This document shows, one piece after another, positions 1 to 12,183 of a stretch of 62,449 nucleotides of DNA. Source of the DNA: Halorubrum aquaticum. Lineage in GTDB: Archaea > Halobacteriota > Halobacteria > Halobacteriales > Haloferacaceae. Positions within the stretch are counted from its first letter, which is position 1. Every line of letters starts with the position of its first letter. The notes under the pieces are model-generated. The model saw only the letters and a program-made list of their open reading frames with translations, searched no databases and had not been told where the DNA came from. The stretch spans positions 1-62,449 of the forward strand of contig NZ_FOPZ01000021.1 in NCBI RefSeq assembly GCF_900113615.1, in the 5' to 3' direction. The position numbers and the translations under genes are program-made.

Positions 1-850
1 AGTTGACCATCGCCCGGTTCTCCTGATGGGCGATCTCCCCGCCGTAACAGGGGTCCGCGGGGACGCCGATCGCCTCGGCGATCCGGGCCAGTCCGACCGC
101 GCTCGCGATGGCGTCGGGGTCGGGATTGTCGTGGGCGACGACGAGGAGCGGCCCGGAGAGCCCCCGTATCGTTCGGATCAGCCGCGGGGGACGCTCCGCC
201 GATCCGGGCGGCCTCGCCGATTCCGCCGATCCCGGTGAGTCCGCCGATCCCGGTGAGTCCGCCGATCCCGGTGAGTCCGTCGATTCCGGTGAGTCCGTCG
301 ATTCCAGTGAGTCCGTCGATTCCGGTGACGCCGCCGATATCGGTGAGTCCGTCGATTCCGGTGACGCCGCCGATATCGGTGAGTCCGTCGATTCCGGTGA
401 CGCCGCCGATTCGGCCGATCGGTCGGGGGTCCGGTCGCTTTCGGAGTCGAGTTCGTCGAGGCCGACCGCGTCGCGGATCCGCGTCGCCATCGCCTCCACC
501 GGGTCGACGACGCGGTCCGCGACCGACCGCAGGGCGGCGACCTGGTCCGCGGTCGGCGCGGTGCCGACGTGCGCGACGATCATGGCGTCGGGGTACCGCT
601 CGCGGGCCGCTGACGCGGCGGCGACGTTCCGGGCCGGGTCGTCGCTCGCGACCAACACGACCGCGGCGTGTTCGGGGAACCCCGACGGATCGGTCGGGTC
701 GGCCTCCACGGTCGCCGCGTTGCGGTCGCGCAGCGTCGAGGCCCAGCCGGCGTCGTCGGTCACGGCGAGGAAGTCCTCGGACTCCTCGATTGCGCGCTCG
801 ACGAGGGCGTTCCCGACCGCGCTACAGCCGAGCAGGAGACGCCGGACCAT
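1..850 (-). CDS. DHH-family phosphoesterase with N-terminal TrkA-N-like domain (C-terminus cut by window edge)
   Basis: Read leftwards from an ATG at 850; 283 codons are visible and the rest lies beyond position 1. Residues 1 to about 125 begin [17 protein letters not shown] and have the alternating strand/helix pattern of a TrkA-N/Rossmann-like domain. A low-complexity Ser/Pro/Asp linker of about 70 residues follows (codons covering roughly 215-425), built on imperfect 18- and 36-bp tandem repeats. The DHH domain then starts with [17 protein letters not shown], whose Asp cluster is the metal-binding DHH motif I. Haloarchaeal proteins with this two-domain layout are known but their substrate is not; DHH members cleave phosphodiester or pyrophosphate bonds, often in small nucleotides. 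It lies 63 bp downstream of folCP on the same strand, so co-transcription is plausible. Confidence 0.85.
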   Translation of the reverse strand, partial: MVRRLLLGCSAVGNALVERAIEESEDFLAVTDDAGWASTLRDRNAATVEADPTDPSGFPEHAAVVLVASDDPARNVAAASAARERYPDAMIVAHVGTAPTADQVAALRSVADRVVDPVEAMATRIRDAVGLDELDSESDRTPDRSAESAASPESTDSPISAASPESTDSPISAASPESTDSLESTDSPESTDSPGSADSPGSADSPGSAESARPPGSAERPPRLIRTIRGLSGPLLVVAHDNPDPDAIASAVGLARIAEAIGVPADPCYGGEIAHQENRAMVN

Positions 851-913
851 GTACCTCCGCCGAGGGGACGGCGACGCAAAACGCTGCCGTCCGCGGGTGG
901 CGGTCGGTCCCGG

Positions 914-3532
<2,619 letters not shown>

Positions 3533-3661
3533 ACGCCGTGGGTCGTCTCCGGGTCGTTTAGGCGTACCGGACCCGGATCGAACGGGCGACGCGGAGGTCG
3601 TCGGCTCACGGGGGAGGACCGAACTGGTGCGCTTTTGAACGCGGGGGGCCTGCGTTCGGAC

Positions 3662-4837
3662 ATGACCGAGACCCTCACCCTCGCCACCCGCGGGTCGGAG
3701 CTGGCCCTCCGACAGGCGGAAACCGTCCGCGACGCGCTCGCGACCCGGAAACGCGAGGTCGAGATCCGCCGCGTGGAGACCCGCGGCGACCAGATCCCCG
3801 ACGAACTGATCCACCGGCTCGGCCGGACCGGGGCGTTCGTCCGCGCGCTCGACGAGGAGGTGCTCGCCGGCGACGCCGACCTCGCCGTCCACTCGATGAA
3901 GGACGTTCCCACGGAGGGCGGCGACGAGCTCGTCGTCGCCGGCGTCCCGGAGCGCGCCGCCTCCGGCGACCTCCTCGTCCACCCCGAGGGGAAGGCGCTC
4001 GCGGACCTCCCGTCCGGGGCCGTCGTCGGCACCGGGTCGCTCCGCCGGACCGCCCAGATCGGGGCCGCACGCCCGGACCTCGTCGTCGAGCCGATCCGCG
4101 GCAACGTCGACACCCGGATCGAGAAGCTGCTCGCGCCCGGCCTCCAGGCGGAACACGAGCGCCGGCTGATCGCCTCCGGGGAGGCGCGCGCGGCGACCGC
4201 CGAGAACGGAGGCGACGAGGGGACGGAGACGGAGTGGGAGCTTCCCGAGGGGGACGACGAGGACGAGGCTACCGACGGCGGAGACGAGCCCGACGAGGCG
4301 TTCGAGCGGAGCGTCGAGGAGTGGTTCGACTCGCTCTCGGACCTCGAGCGCTCGGCGATGGAACGGAAGGTCGACGCCGAGTACGACGCGCTCGTGCTGG
4401 CGGAGGCGGGGCTCCGCCGGTCGGACCTGTTCTACGACGTCGAGACGACCCGGCTCTCCCGCGAGGAGTTCGTCCCCGCGGCGGGACAGGGGGCCATCGC
4501 CGTGACCGCCGCGGACGACGAGGTCGTCGAGGCGGTGCGCTCGGCCGTCGACCATCCCCGAACCCGCGTCGCGACGACCGTCGAGCGGACGGTGCTCGCC
4601 GAGCTCAACGGGGGCTGTATCGCGCCGATCGGCGTCTCGGCGCTCGTCCAGGGGGAGCACGTCCACGTCCGGGCTCGCGTGCTCTCGACGGACGGCACCG
4701 AGGAGGTGAGCGGGACGCGCGACCTCCCGATCCGGTCACACGCCACGGCGGCCGCGTCGTTCGCGGCGGACCTGGCCGACCGCGGCGCGGCGGACCTGAT
4801 CGCCGAGGCGCGCGAGGAGGTCGACGCGGATGCCTGA
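3662..4837 (+). CDS. hemC: Hydroxymethylbilane synthase (porphobilinogen deaminase)
   Basis: A 391-residue cytoplasmic enzyme that polymerises four porphobilinogens to hydroxymethylbilane. It opens TLATRGSELALRQAE, carries the HSMKDVPT active-site segment, and has NGGCIAPIG with Cys319 as the expected dipyrromethane-cofactor attachment residue. An acidic insertion at about residues 173-215 lengthens it relative to the usual roughly 310 residues. The ATG at 3662 is supported by a T-rich box (around 3631-3639) about 27 bp upstream, suggesting a leaderless transcript. The stop overlaps the next start by 8 nt, so hemC, cobA and hemD form one operon for uroporphyrinogen III and precorrin-2. Confidence 0.96.
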   Translation: MTETLTLATRGSELALRQAETVRDALATRKREVEIRRVETRGDQIPDELIHRLGRTGAFVRALDEEVLAGDADLAVHSMKDVPTEGGDELVVAGVPERAASGDLLVHPEGKALADLPSGAVVGTGSLRRTAQIGAARPDLVVEPIRGNVDTRIEKLLAPGLQAEHERRLIASGEARAATAENGGDEGTETEWELPEGDDEDEATDGGDEPDEAFERSVEEWFDSLSDLERSAMERKVDAEYDALVLAEAGLRRSDLFYDVETTRLSREEFVPAAGQGAIAVTAADDEVVEAVRSAVDHPRTRVATTVERTVLAELNGGCIAPIGVSALVQGEHVHVRARVLSTDGTEEVSGTRDLPIRSHATAAASFAADLADRGAADLIAEAREEVDADA

Positions 4838-5663
4838 GGGCGCGACGGAGCCGACCGGCGGCGACGGCCGTCACTCAAACGACGGCGTCGGCACGGTGTC
4901 GCTCGTCGGCTCCGGCCCGGGGGACCCGGACCTGCTGACGGTGAAGGCGGCCCGCCTGATCGACGAGGCGGACGTCGTGCTCCACGACAAGCTCCCCGGT
5001 CCGGAGATCCTCGGGCGGATCCCCGAGGCGAAACGCGAGGACGTGGGCAAGCGTGCGGGCGGCGAGTGGACGCCCCAGGAGTACACCAACCGCCGCATGG
5101 TCGAGTTGGCCCGCGAGGGCAAGCGGGTCGTCCGGCTCAAGGGCGGCGACCCGTTCGTCTTCGGGCGCGGCGGCGAGGAGGCCGAACACCTCGCGGACGC
5201 GGGGGTCCCCTTCGAGGTCGTTCCGGGCGTCACCTCCGCGATCGCCGGCCCCGCGGTCGCGGGGATCCCCGTCACCCATCGCGACCACGCCTCCTCCGTC
5301 TCGTTCGTCACCGGGCACGAGGACCCGACGAAGGACGAGTCGGCCGTCGACTGGGACGCGCTCGCGGCCACGGGGGGAACGATCGTCGTTCTGATGGGCG
5401 TCGGCAAGCTGCCGGCGTACGCCGCCGAACTCCGCGACGCCGGGATGGACCCGGACACGCCGGTGGCGCTCGTCGAGCGCGCGACGTGGCCGGGGATGCG
5501 CGTCGCGACCGGCACCTTGGAGACGATCGTCGACGCCCGCGACGACGCCGGGATCGAGCCGCCCGCGATCACCGTGATCGGCGACGTGGCCGCGACCCGC
5601 GAGCGCGTGATCGAGTTCCTGGAGAACGCCGGGGAGGACGCCGACGGAGGTGACGGCGCGTGA
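4830..5663 (+). CDS. cobA: Uroporphyrinogen-III C-methyltransferase (SUMT)
   Basis: A 277-residue SAM-dependent enzyme that methylates uroporphyrinogen III to precorrin-2, feeding sirohaem, cobalamin and haem synthesis. It shows the tetrapyrrole-methylase motifs [15 protein letters not shown] near residue 22, [18 protein letters not shown] near 105, and the [14 protein letters not shown] region. The start overlaps the hemC stop and the end overlaps hemD by 4 nt, so translation is probably coupled. The order hemC-SUMT-hemD is typical of haloarchaea. Confidence 0.95.
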   Translation: MPEGATEPTGGDGRHSNDGVGTVSLVGSGPGDPDLLTVKAARLIDEADVVLHDKLPGPEILGRIPEAKREDVGKRAGGEWTPQEYTNRRMVELAREGKRVVRLKGGDPFVFGRGGEEAEHLADAGVPFEVVPGVTSAIAGPAVAGIPVTHRDHASSVSFVTGHEDPTKDESAVDWDALAATGGTIVVLMGVGKLPAYAAELRDAGMDPDTPVALVERATWPGMRVATGTLETIVDARDDAGIEPPAITVIGDVAATRERVIEFLENAGEDADGGDGA

Positions 5664-6562
5664 GCGACGACGTCGACCGCGCGACCGCAGACACCGACGC
5701 GGATGCCGACGCGGACGCCGACGGCCCGCGCGTCGCCGTCTTCCGCCCGGACGACGAGCGGATCGACGAGGCGGTCGACCTCCTCGCCTCCCTCGGGGCA
5801 CGCCCCGTCCCGGACCCGATGCTCGCGGTCGAGCCGACGGACGCGGTCCCGGCGGACGACGCCGCGTTCGTCGTGCTCACGAGCAAGACGGGCGTCGAAC
5901 TCGCCGCGGCGGCGGGGTGGGAACCCGGCGACGCGACGCTCGTCGCCATCGGTCCGGCGACGGCGGCGGCCGCCCGCGAGGCGGGCTGGACGGTCGACGT
6001 CGTCCCCGAGGAGTACACCTCCGAGGGGCTCGTGGCGGCGCTCCGCGGACGCGTCGACGGCGAGCGCGTCGAGGTCGCGCGCTCGGACCACGGCAGTAGC
6101 GTGCTACTGGAGGGGCTCCGCGAGGCCGGCGCGACCGTCACCGAGACGATCCTGTACCGGCTCACGCGCCCGACGGACGCGGGCAGCTCGGTCGAGCGCG
6201 CCGCTACGGGCGACCTCGATGCGCTCGCGTTCACCTCCTCGCTCACGGTCGAACACTTCCTCGCGGCCGCCGACGAGCGGGGGATCCGGGAGGCGGCGCT
6301 GGCCGGGGCGAACGACGCGGTCGTCGGCGTGATCGGTCCGCCGACGGCCGAAACCGCGACGGACCTCGGGATCGACGTCGACGTGGTTCCCGACGCGGCC
6401 GACTTCGAGGCGCTCGCCGAGGACGTCGTTGAGGCGGTCGACGGCTCCTCGGACGGGAACGACCCGGCCGAGAGCGACGCGGACGACCCGGCCGAGAGCG
6501 ACGCGGACGACCCGGCCGAGAGCGACGCGGGCGATCCGGCCGGGGCTACCGGAGGCGACTGA
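5660..6562 (+). CDS. hemD: Uroporphyrinogen-III synthase
   Basis: Starts with GTG at 5660, inside a GTGA overlap with the cobA stop, and gives 300 residues. HemD cyclises hydroxymethylbilane with D-ring inversion. The family is poorly conserved, but the two-lobed alternating fold, [35 protein letters not shown] and [16 protein letters not shown] segments are characteristic. The first 22 residues are an Asp-Ala-rich leader. The C-terminus is a threefold acidic repeat (DDPAESDA) ending in GATGGD; this tail is unlikely to be catalytic. Confidence 0.9.
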   Translation: MSDDVDRATADTDADADADADGPRVAVFRPDDERIDEAVDLLASLGARPVPDPMLAVEPTDAVPADDAAFVVLTSKTGVELAAAAGWEPGDATLVAIGPATAAAAREAGWTVDVVPEEYTSEGLVAALRGRVDGERVEVARSDHGSSVLLEGLREAGATVTETILYRLTRPTDAGSSVERAATGDLDALAFTSSLTVEHFLAAADERGIREAALAGANDAVVGVIGPPTAETATDLGIDVDVVPDAADFEALAEDVVEAVDGSSDGNDPAESDADDPAESDADDPAESDAGDPAGATGGD

Positions 6563-6588
6563 TCGCCGGCCGGGGCTACCGGAGGCGA
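6536..6588. repeat. Perfect 23-bp tandem repeat spanning the hemD stop codon
   Basis: An identical 23-bp sequence occurs at 6536-6558 and 6566-6588, a 30-bp period. The hemD stop lies between the copies (6560-6562). Reading through would repeat the same residues (PAGATGGD), so this looks like recent expansion of the hemD tail repeat array. Confidence 0.85.
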
Positions 6589-6771
6589 TCGGTCGTTGGA
6601 TCGGGGCGGGACGCCGGCTCCCGCCCGACGATATCGGTCCTCGAGAAGTGGAGGCCGACCCGCCGAACGTTTCTCTCTCTCTCGAGACGACGAACCGCCG
6701 TAGTTCGCTGCCCTCACGAACCGTTTCACCCCGACTCTGTGGAAATCAGTCCTGATAATCCTTGGGCAGCG

Positions 6772-6777
6772 TTTATT
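6772..6777 (+). promoter_or_regulatory. Archaeal TATA box for the 6802 gene
   Basis: TTTATT in a locally AT-rich stretch, centred about 27 bp before the ATG at 6802, the spacing expected for a leaderless haloarchaeal transcript. This supports the internal ATG at 6802 over the ATG at 6739. Confidence 0.6.
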
Positions 6778-6801
6778 TCTCTCGGAGTGATATCCGGTGG
6801 C

Positions 6802-7197
6802 ATGGAACCGGGCGAGCGATGGTCGACGCGGATCGACGAGGGGGTCCTCGTCGTGGAGTTCCCGCACGGGACGGGGATCAGCCCCGCCTCCGGCGAGGCG
6901 TTGCTCGACCGATGGCGCTCGCTCGTCGCCGACTCCTCGATCGAGGCGGTCGTGGTCGTCGTTCGCACCGACCGGCCCTGTTCCGACGCCGGCCGGCAGA
7001 CGCTCCGTCAGTCGGTAACCGTCGCGCTCGAACGCGGCGTGACCCGTTTCGCGGTCGTCGCGGAGCGGCCGAAACGCCGGTACCTCGAGCGGACGCTCGA
7101 CGTCGGCGGGATCGCGATCGAACCGTTCAACGACGAGGCGACGGCGCTCCGGTGGGCGAAACGCGAGTCCGCGGGACCCGCGCCCTCGCCGGCCTGA
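6802..7197 (+). CDS. Conserved haloarchaeal protein, possibly STAS/SpoIIAA-like
   Basis: A 131-residue soluble protein with no recognisable catalytic motif. It has alternating strands and helices (GVLVVEFPHGTG, SIEAVVVVVRTDRPC, RFAVVAERPKRRYLER) resembling the STAS/SpoIIAA-like fold of regulatory or lipid-binding proteins; this is a shape-based guess. The chosen ATG follows a TATA box at leaderless distance. The longer version from 6739 would put that TATA box inside the gene. It converges on the BASS transporter gene. Confidence 0.65.
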   Translation: MEPGERWSTRIDEGVLVVEFPHGTGISPASGEALLDRWRSLVADSSIEAVVVVVRTDRPCSDAGRQTLRQSVTVALERGVTRFAVVAERPKRRYLERTLDVGGIAIEPFNDEATALRWAKRESAGPAPSPA

Positions 7198-7206
7198 GCG
7201 ACCGAT

Positions 7207-8196
7207 TCAGTCGGCGGTCGCCGACTCGGCCCCCGACGCGGCGTCCGCGGGCGGGTTGGCCGAGAAGTAGCTCGCCAGCGCCGGCCCCGAGACGTTGTGC
7301 CACACCGAGAACAGCGCCGGGATCAGCGCCGCCTCCGGGCTGAAGAAGGACGTCGCGAGCGCGACCGCGAGCCCGCTGTTCTGGAGGCCGACCTCGAACG
7401 CACAGGCCCGGGCGCGGTCCTCGGACATGGAAGTCAGCTTCCCGATCCCGTATCCCGACCCGAGGCCGACGGCGTTGTGGATCACGACGGCCGCGAACGC
7501 CAGCGCCGCGGCGGTCAGGATGTTCTCGACGTTGAGGCCGACGACGGCGGCGACGATGGCGACGATCGCCGCGACGCTCACCGCCGGGAACACGTCCAGG
7601 CCGACCTCGGCCACGCGCGGGGCCCGCCGGTCGAGGACGTACCGGATCGCGAACCCGAGGACGACCGGGATCACCACGATCTGGACGATGGTGACGAACA
7701 TCTCCGCGAACGTCACCTGGAGGCTCTCGCCGAGGATGAACACGACCCAGGCGGGCATGACGACCGGCGCGGCCAGCGTGGTGACGGTCGTGATCGCCAC
7801 CGAGAGCGCCACGTCGCCCTTCCCGAGGTAGGTCATCACGTTCGAGGCGGTGCCGCCGGGCGCGGCTCCGACGAGGATCAGCCCGACCGCGAGCGCGGAC
7901 GGGAGGTCGAAGGCGACGACGAGCGCCCACGCCGCGAGCGGCATCACGAGCCACTGGGCGACCGCGCCGATCGCCACGTCGCGGGGGCGCTCGACGAGCC
8001 GTTTGAAGTCCGCGGGCTCGAGCGTGAGCCCCATCCCGAGCATGATGATCCCGAGGAGCGGCGTGATGTACGGCGCGATCGGCGTGAACGTCCCCGGCGA
8101 GTACAGCGCCAGCGCCGAGGCGACGAGCACCCAGACGACGAAGTACTTGCTCGCGATCCGACTCGCCCGCCGGATCCCGTCGGTTCCGATGCTCAC
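7207..8196 (-). CDS. Bile acid:sodium symporter (BASS) family transporter
   Basis: A 329-residue integral membrane protein with about nine to ten hydrophobic helices. Family landmarks include GIIMLGMGLTLEPADFKR near residue 50, VGAAPGGTASNVMTYL near 107 and EVGLQNSGLAVALA near 270; these hold the Na+-site and crossover segments in BASS proteins. Family members carry organic anions such as bile acids, pyruvate or pantoate with Na+; the substrate here cannot be read from sequence. The 3' end is 9 bp from the convergent gene at 6802-7197. Confidence 0.9.
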   Translation of the reverse strand: MSIGTDGIRRASRIASKYFVVWVLVASALALYSPGTFTPIAPYITPLLGIIMLGMGLTLEPADFKRLVERPRDVAIGAVAQWLVMPLAAWALVVAFDLPSALAVGLILVGAAPGGTASNVMTYLGKGDVALSVAITTVTTLAAPVVMPAWVVFILGESLQVTFAEMFVTIVQIVVIPVVLGFAIRYVLDRRAPRVAEVGLDVFPAVSVAAIVAIVAAVVGLNVENILTAAALAFAAVVIHNAVGLGSGYGIGKLTSMSEDRARACAFEVGLQNSGLAVALATSFFSPEAALIPALFSVWHNVSGPALASYFSANPPADAASGAESATAD

Positions 8197-8308
8197 GAAA
8201 CACCCCTCCGTTTTCGTGTCATATCGGACGTTCGTCGGATCCGGTTTTTTACTCCGTCGTTTCCGGGGAGGTCGTCCGAAACGTCACGCTCGCGGAGCGG
8301 CGGGGGAG

Positions 8309-9400
8309 TTAGCTCCCGTCCCCCGTTTCGTCGGCGGCGTTCGCCCCGTCGTCGTCGGCCGTCCCGTTGGTCGCGTCGTCACCGGTCTCGCCTCCGGCGT
8401 CGTCCTCCTCCGTCTCCTCGTCCCCTTCTCCTTCCTCGTCTCCTTCTCCTTCCTCGTCGTCCCCGGCACCGTTCTCGATCTCGTTCACATCGACGTCCCT
8501 GCCGGCGACGCCGCTACCCGAGATCACCGGCTGGAGGATGTAGCCGTTGTTCTGCCCGCGTTTGACGACGTTGATGTCGAACACGAAACTGAGCGTCTCG
8601 TCCGCGCTGACCTCGAACGGCTTCGTGATCTGGAGCTTCTCGCTCGGGACCTTCACCGCGACCTCATCCCCGGCGACGATCCCCTCGACGCTCGCGACGT
8701 TCAGTTCCAGCTTCGCGTACCGCCCCTCGGCGAGTTCGCCGTCGAACACGGGCATCGCGTCCTCCTCGATCACCCGCGTGAGATCGACGGTCGCGTCGTC
8801 GAGGTCGATGACGGTGAACCCGCCCTCGTCGTCCTCGTCGTCCTCGTCGTCCTCGTCGTCATCGGTTTCGTCGTCCTCGTCATCACCGGTTTCGTCGTCC
8901 TCCTCGTCCCCGTCGTCTGCCTCGCTTACGTCCTCCTGCTCGTCGTCGGTTTCGTTCGTTTCCGCCTGCTCGTCGTCGCCTCCGGTCTCGGTCCCGTTTC
9001 CGTCCGCTTCCTCCTGCTCGTCGTCATCGGTTTCGCCTTCGTCCTCGTCTCCCTCGTCCCCGGCCTCGAAGACCCGGGCGCTGTCGAGCGTGACGTCCAG
9101 TCGATCGAAGTCGTCGATGTCGGCCGGCGCGTCGCTGATCAGGAGGCGGAAGCGACCGATGGCGGTCTCCAGGCCGTCGGTGCCGTTCGAGCCGTCGGAA
9201 CCGTCGGAGCCGTTCGAGCCGTCGGAACCGTCGGAGCCGTTCGATCCCCCGGGAGAGACGGGATTCACGTCCCCGGCACAGCCCGCGAGCAGCGTCATGC
9301 CGCCGACGCCGGCCGCCACGAACTTCCGTCGGCCGACGCCGCCGTCTGGAGTCCCGTTCGATGTCGTTTCGCCCGTCGATCGTGACCGGTCGGCGTTCAT
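8309..9400 (-). CDS. DUF4382-type secreted lipoprotein with a very acidic insertion
   Basis: A 363-residue Tat-exported lipoprotein. GRRKFVAAGVGG carries the twin arginines (24-25) and LLAGC the lipobox with Cys41. A Gly/Ser/Asp/Asn linker follows, then RFRLLISDAPADIDDFDRLDV, typical of DUF4382. A long run made largely of Asp and Glu splits the domain, and the second half (AKLELNVASVEGIV... SFVFDINVVKRGQ) completes it. A second acidic tail ends the protein. Function unknown; surface-exposed. The ATG at 9400 is preferred over the upstream one at 9469 because the Tat n-region is then of normal length. Confidence 0.85.
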   Translation of the reverse strand: MNADRSRSTGETTSNGTPDGGVGRRKFVAAGVGGMTLLAGCAGDVNPVSPGGSNGSDGSDGSNGSDGSDGSNGTDGLETAIGRFRLLISDAPADIDDFDRLDVTLDSARVFEAGDEGDEDEGETDDDEQEEADGNGTETGGDDEQAETNETDDEQEDVSEADDGDEEDDETGDDEDDETDDDEDDEDDEDDEGGFTVIDLDDATVDLTRVIEEDAMPVFDGELAEGRYAKLELNVASVEGIVAGDEVAVKVPSEKLQITKPFEVSADETLSFVFDINVVKRGQNNGYILQPVISGSGVAGRDVDVNEIENGAGDDEEGEGDEEGEGDEETEEDDAGGETGDDATNGTADDDGANAADETGDGS

Positions 9401-9526
9401 CTCGGTTCGACCGACGGGTCCCGAAGGGGTATAACGTGAAGACGCTCCGACCGGATTCAGCCGGATCAATCCGGTTTTGCCCCGTTCTCCGACCGGCCAT
9501 CCCGGTGGTCGCTCGTCGAAGAACGG

Positions 9527-10852
9527 TCACCGAGGGGTCGCGTCGATCCCGGCCGCCTCGACGACCCGCTCGGCCTGGCGCGTCGCCCGCTCGCGGACCT
9601 CTCGGGCGTCGATACCGACGTGCTCGCCGTCGTCGTATCGGACCTCGCCGTCGACCATCGTGAAGACCACGTCGTCGCCGTGCGCCGCGTACACGAGGTG
9701 TGAGAGCGGGTCGTGGACCGGCGTCGCCCGCGTTTTCTCGGTCGTGAGCCCGATCACGTCGGCGGCGTACCCCGGTTCGAGCCGGCCGATCCGGTCGAAT
9801 CCGGCGGCGCGCGCCCCGTTCGCCGTCGCCATCTCGAACACCGTCTCCGCCGGCAGGCGGGTGGGATCGCGGGCGTCGACCTTCCCGAGCAGGCTCGCCT
9901 GTCGCATCTCCGTGAAGGGGTCGAGCGTGTTGTTACACGGCGGGCCGTCGTTGCCGAGCGCGACCGTGATCCCGCGGTCGAGGTAGTCGTGGACCGGGGC
10001 GATCCCCGAGGCGAGTTTCATGTTCGAGGAGGGGCAGTGGGTGACGACGGTGTCCGTCTCTGCCAGGACCGCGCGCTCGCTCTCGTCGGTGTGGACGCAG
10101 TGGGCGAGCGTCACGTCCGGGCCGGTGAGGCCGACCTCGTCGAGCCAGTGGACGTTCCGTCTCCCGGTCGCGGCCTCGACCGTCTCGATCTCCTCGGCGT
10201 TCTCGCTGGCGTGGGTGTGGATCGTCACCCCGTCGTGGCGGTCGGCCAGGTCGCGACAGCCGCGCAGACACGCCTCGCTACAGGTGACGGCGAACCGCGG
10301 CGTGACCGCGTACCGCACCCGCCCGCCGGCCGCGCCGTGGTACTCCCGTATCAGCGTCTCGCTCTCCGCGAGCGCCTCGTCGGCGTCCTCGAGCAGTCCG
10401 TCCGGCGACTCCTTGTCCATCAACACCTTGCCGAGTCGCCCGCGGATCCCCGTCTCGATCGCGGCCTCGAACGCCTCCGCCGCGTGGTTCACGGAGAGGT
10501 GGTCGACGACGGTCGTCGTTCCCGACTCGAGACACTCGAGGTAGCCGAGCTCGGCGGCGGCGCGGGTCGCCTCGGCGTCCATCGCCGCCTCCATCGGCAA
10601 CACGGCCTCGAAGAGCCAGTCGAGCAGCGCCGCGTCGTCGGCTATCCCCCGGCCGAGCGACTGGACGGAGTGGACGTGCCCGCCGACCAGTCCGGGCGCG
10701 ACGATGTCGAACTCCCGCCGCTCGTGGTCGGGGTACGTCTCACGGAGGGCGTCCGCCTCGCCGACCGCGGCGATCGTGTCGTCCTCGACGACGACCGCGC
10801 CGTCGTCGATGACGGTCTCGGCGTCGGCGATGACGGTCCCGGTTAGCAGCAT
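9527..10852 (-). CDS. Amidohydrolase of the 5'-deoxyadenosine/S-adenosylhomocysteine deaminase type
   Basis: A 441-residue TIM-barrel metallohydrolase of the MtaD/DadD/SsnA group. Metal and catalytic motifs are visible: GGHVHS (HxH), THASENAEE, LAHCVH and LGNDGPPCNN with its Asp. N- and C-terminal beta segments (LLTGTVI, VDGEVRYDDG) form the composite sandwich. Relatives deaminate adenosine derivatives or chlorinated triazines; in archaea, purine-nucleoside salvage is most likely. The start at 10852 gives MLLTGTVI, the normal family start; an in-frame ATG at 10882 would add ten residues. Confidence 0.88.
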   Translation of the reverse strand: MLLTGTVIADAETVIDDGAVVVEDDTIAAVGEADALRETYPDHERREFDIVAPGLVGGHVHSVQSLGRGIADDAALLDWLFEAVLPMEAAMDAEATRAAAELGYLECLESGTTTVVDHLSVNHAAEAFEAAIETGIRGRLGKVLMDKESPDGLLEDADEALAESETLIREYHGAAGGRVRYAVTPRFAVTCSEACLRGCRDLADRHDGVTIHTHASENAEEIETVEAATGRRNVHWLDEVGLTGPDVTLAHCVHTDESERAVLAETDTVVTHCPSSNMKLASGIAPVHDYLDRGITVALGNDGPPCNNTLDPFTEMRQASLLGKVDARDPTRLPAETVFEMATANGARAAGFDRIGRLEPGYAADVIGLTTEKTRATPVHDPLSHLVYAAHGDDVVFTMVDGEVRYDDGEHVGIDAREVRERATRQAERVVEAAGIDATPR

Positions 10853-10934
10853 ATCCGTCCGTTCCTGGCGGGTGACACCCAAGAGTCTTGCTCATCGACC
10901 GACGTCGTCGGCCGGCGAATCGACCGGGGTCGAC

Positions 10935-11357
10935 TCACTCCAGTTCCGTTTCGAGCCCCGTCTTCTTCCGTCGGGCTCCGGCGTTCCCGTCGTCGATCGT
11001 GTCGTCGAGCTCCTCGGTCTCGAGGAGTCGGTCGAGCCGGCGCTCGAACTCCTCCTCACCGATCTCGCCGGTCGCGTACCGCCGCCGGAGCGTCGCGACC
11101 GGGTTAGCGGCGTGACTCTCCGATCGCCCGGCGTCCGCGCTCGCCGCCGTTTCCGCCGTCGCGTCCACGGGCTCGACGAGCGGGAAGTCGTCGCCGAGGA
11201 CCGCCACGAGCGGAAGCAGGATCAGGAAGCCGACCACGAACGTCGCAGGAATGAGGACGCCGAGCTCGAGGACCGCGAAGAGCGAGGTCAGGCCGAACGA
11301 GAGCACCGCGATCAGTCCCATGAGCCGCTTCTTCTCGAACGTGGGGAGGGCAGCCAT
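10935..11357 (-). CDS. SHOCT-domain small membrane protein
   Basis: 140 residues: two adjacent hydrophobic helices near residues 12-55, an acidic linker, then NPVATLRRRYATGEIGEEEFERRLDRLL-type sequence at about 88-120, which is a SHOCT (short C-terminal) motif. Proteins of this kind are abundant in haloarchaea; their role is unknown, with a proposed oligomerisation function for SHOCT. An upstream T-tract (opposite strand of 11381-11386) could be the promoter of a near-leaderless transcript. Confidence 0.8.
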   Translation of the reverse strand: MAALPTFEKKRLMGLIAVLSFGLTSLFAVLELGVLIPATFVVGFLILLPLVAVLGDDFPLVEPVDATAETAASADAGRSESHAANPVATLRRRYATGEIGEEEFERRLDRLLETEELDDTIDDGNAGARRKKTGLETELE

Positions 11358-11507
11358 GGCTGGGCATAGCTCGGCCAATCGAAAAAAGCGTGTCGCCGTC
11401 GGTCTCCGACCGTCTCCGGACCGGACCGTCACGCGTCGTCGAGCGCCGTCGAGCGTTATCGACGCGCCATCGACGGCTATTCCCGTCGCCCCCGCGCAGC
11501 GATCCTC

Positions 11508-12179
11508 ATGTTGCGGTACGTGACGACGAACCCGGGCAAGGTCCGCGAGGCGGAGAGCTACCTGGCGGACGGTTCGGTCAGCCAGTTGGACTTCGATTAC
11601 GCGGAGATACAGGCCGACGAGCTCGCGCCGATCGCGGCGCGCGGCGCGCGCGAGGCGTACCGGGAGGCGGGCGGGCCCGTCCTCGTCGACGACGCGGGGC
11701 TGTTCGTCGAGGCGCTCGACGGCTTCCCCGGCCCCTACTCCTCGTACGTGGAGGACACCCTCGGGATCGACCGCGTCTGGGAGATCGCCGAACCACTCGA
11801 GGACCGGCGGGCCGCGTTCCGGTGTACCCTCGCCTACTGCGACGGCGCGGGGTTCGCCGCTAGCCCGGACCCGGTCGACCGGGGCGACCGCGTCGCCGCC
11901 GCGGCCGCGGGACCGGACGATGCGGGACCGGATGGGACTCCCGGGACCGACGGAACCGACTCCGAGACCGAACGCGCCGAGCCGCTCCCCGTCAAGCTCT
12001 TTGAGGGGTACGTGCCCGGCCGGATCGTCGCCCCGCGCGGCGACGGCGGGTTCGGCTACGACCCGATCTTCGAACACGACGGCGAGACGTTCGCGGAGAT
12101 GGACACCGAGCGGAAGAACGCGGTCTCACACCGGGGGCGGGCGCTGGAGAAGTTCGCGGAGTGGTACGCGGACCGCTGA
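11508..12179 (+). CDS. rdgB: XTP/dITP diphosphatase (RdgB/HAM1 family)
   Basis: A 223-residue nucleotide-pool sanitiser that hydrolyses ITP, dITP and XTP to monophosphates. It opens LRYVTTNPGKVREAE, has VDDAGLFVEALDGFPGPYSSYV near residues 60-80, and ends GYDPIFEHDGETFAEM and KNAVSHRGRALEKF, all family signatures. An acidic Gly/Asp/Ala insertion at about residues 120-160 is absent from typical members of about 185 residues and looks like a haloarchaeal loop. Confidence 0.94.
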   Translation: MLRYVTTNPGKVREAESYLADGSVSQLDFDYAEIQADELAPIAARGAREAYREAGGPVLVDDAGLFVEALDGFPGPYSSYVEDTLGIDRVWEIAEPLEDRRAAFRCTLAYCDGAGFAASPDPVDRGDRVAAAAAGPDDAGPDGTPGTDGTDSETERAEPLPVKLFEGYVPGRIVAPRGDGGFGYDPIFEHDGETFAEMDTERKNAVSHRGRALEKFAEWYADR

Positions 12180-12183
12180 CGGC

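Noticed and set aside
8309-9469. Asp/Glu-rich run as a possible frameshift or sequencing artefact
   Set aside because: The frame continues through and both halves of the DUF4382 domain flank it in the same frame; acidic insertions are normal for this organism.
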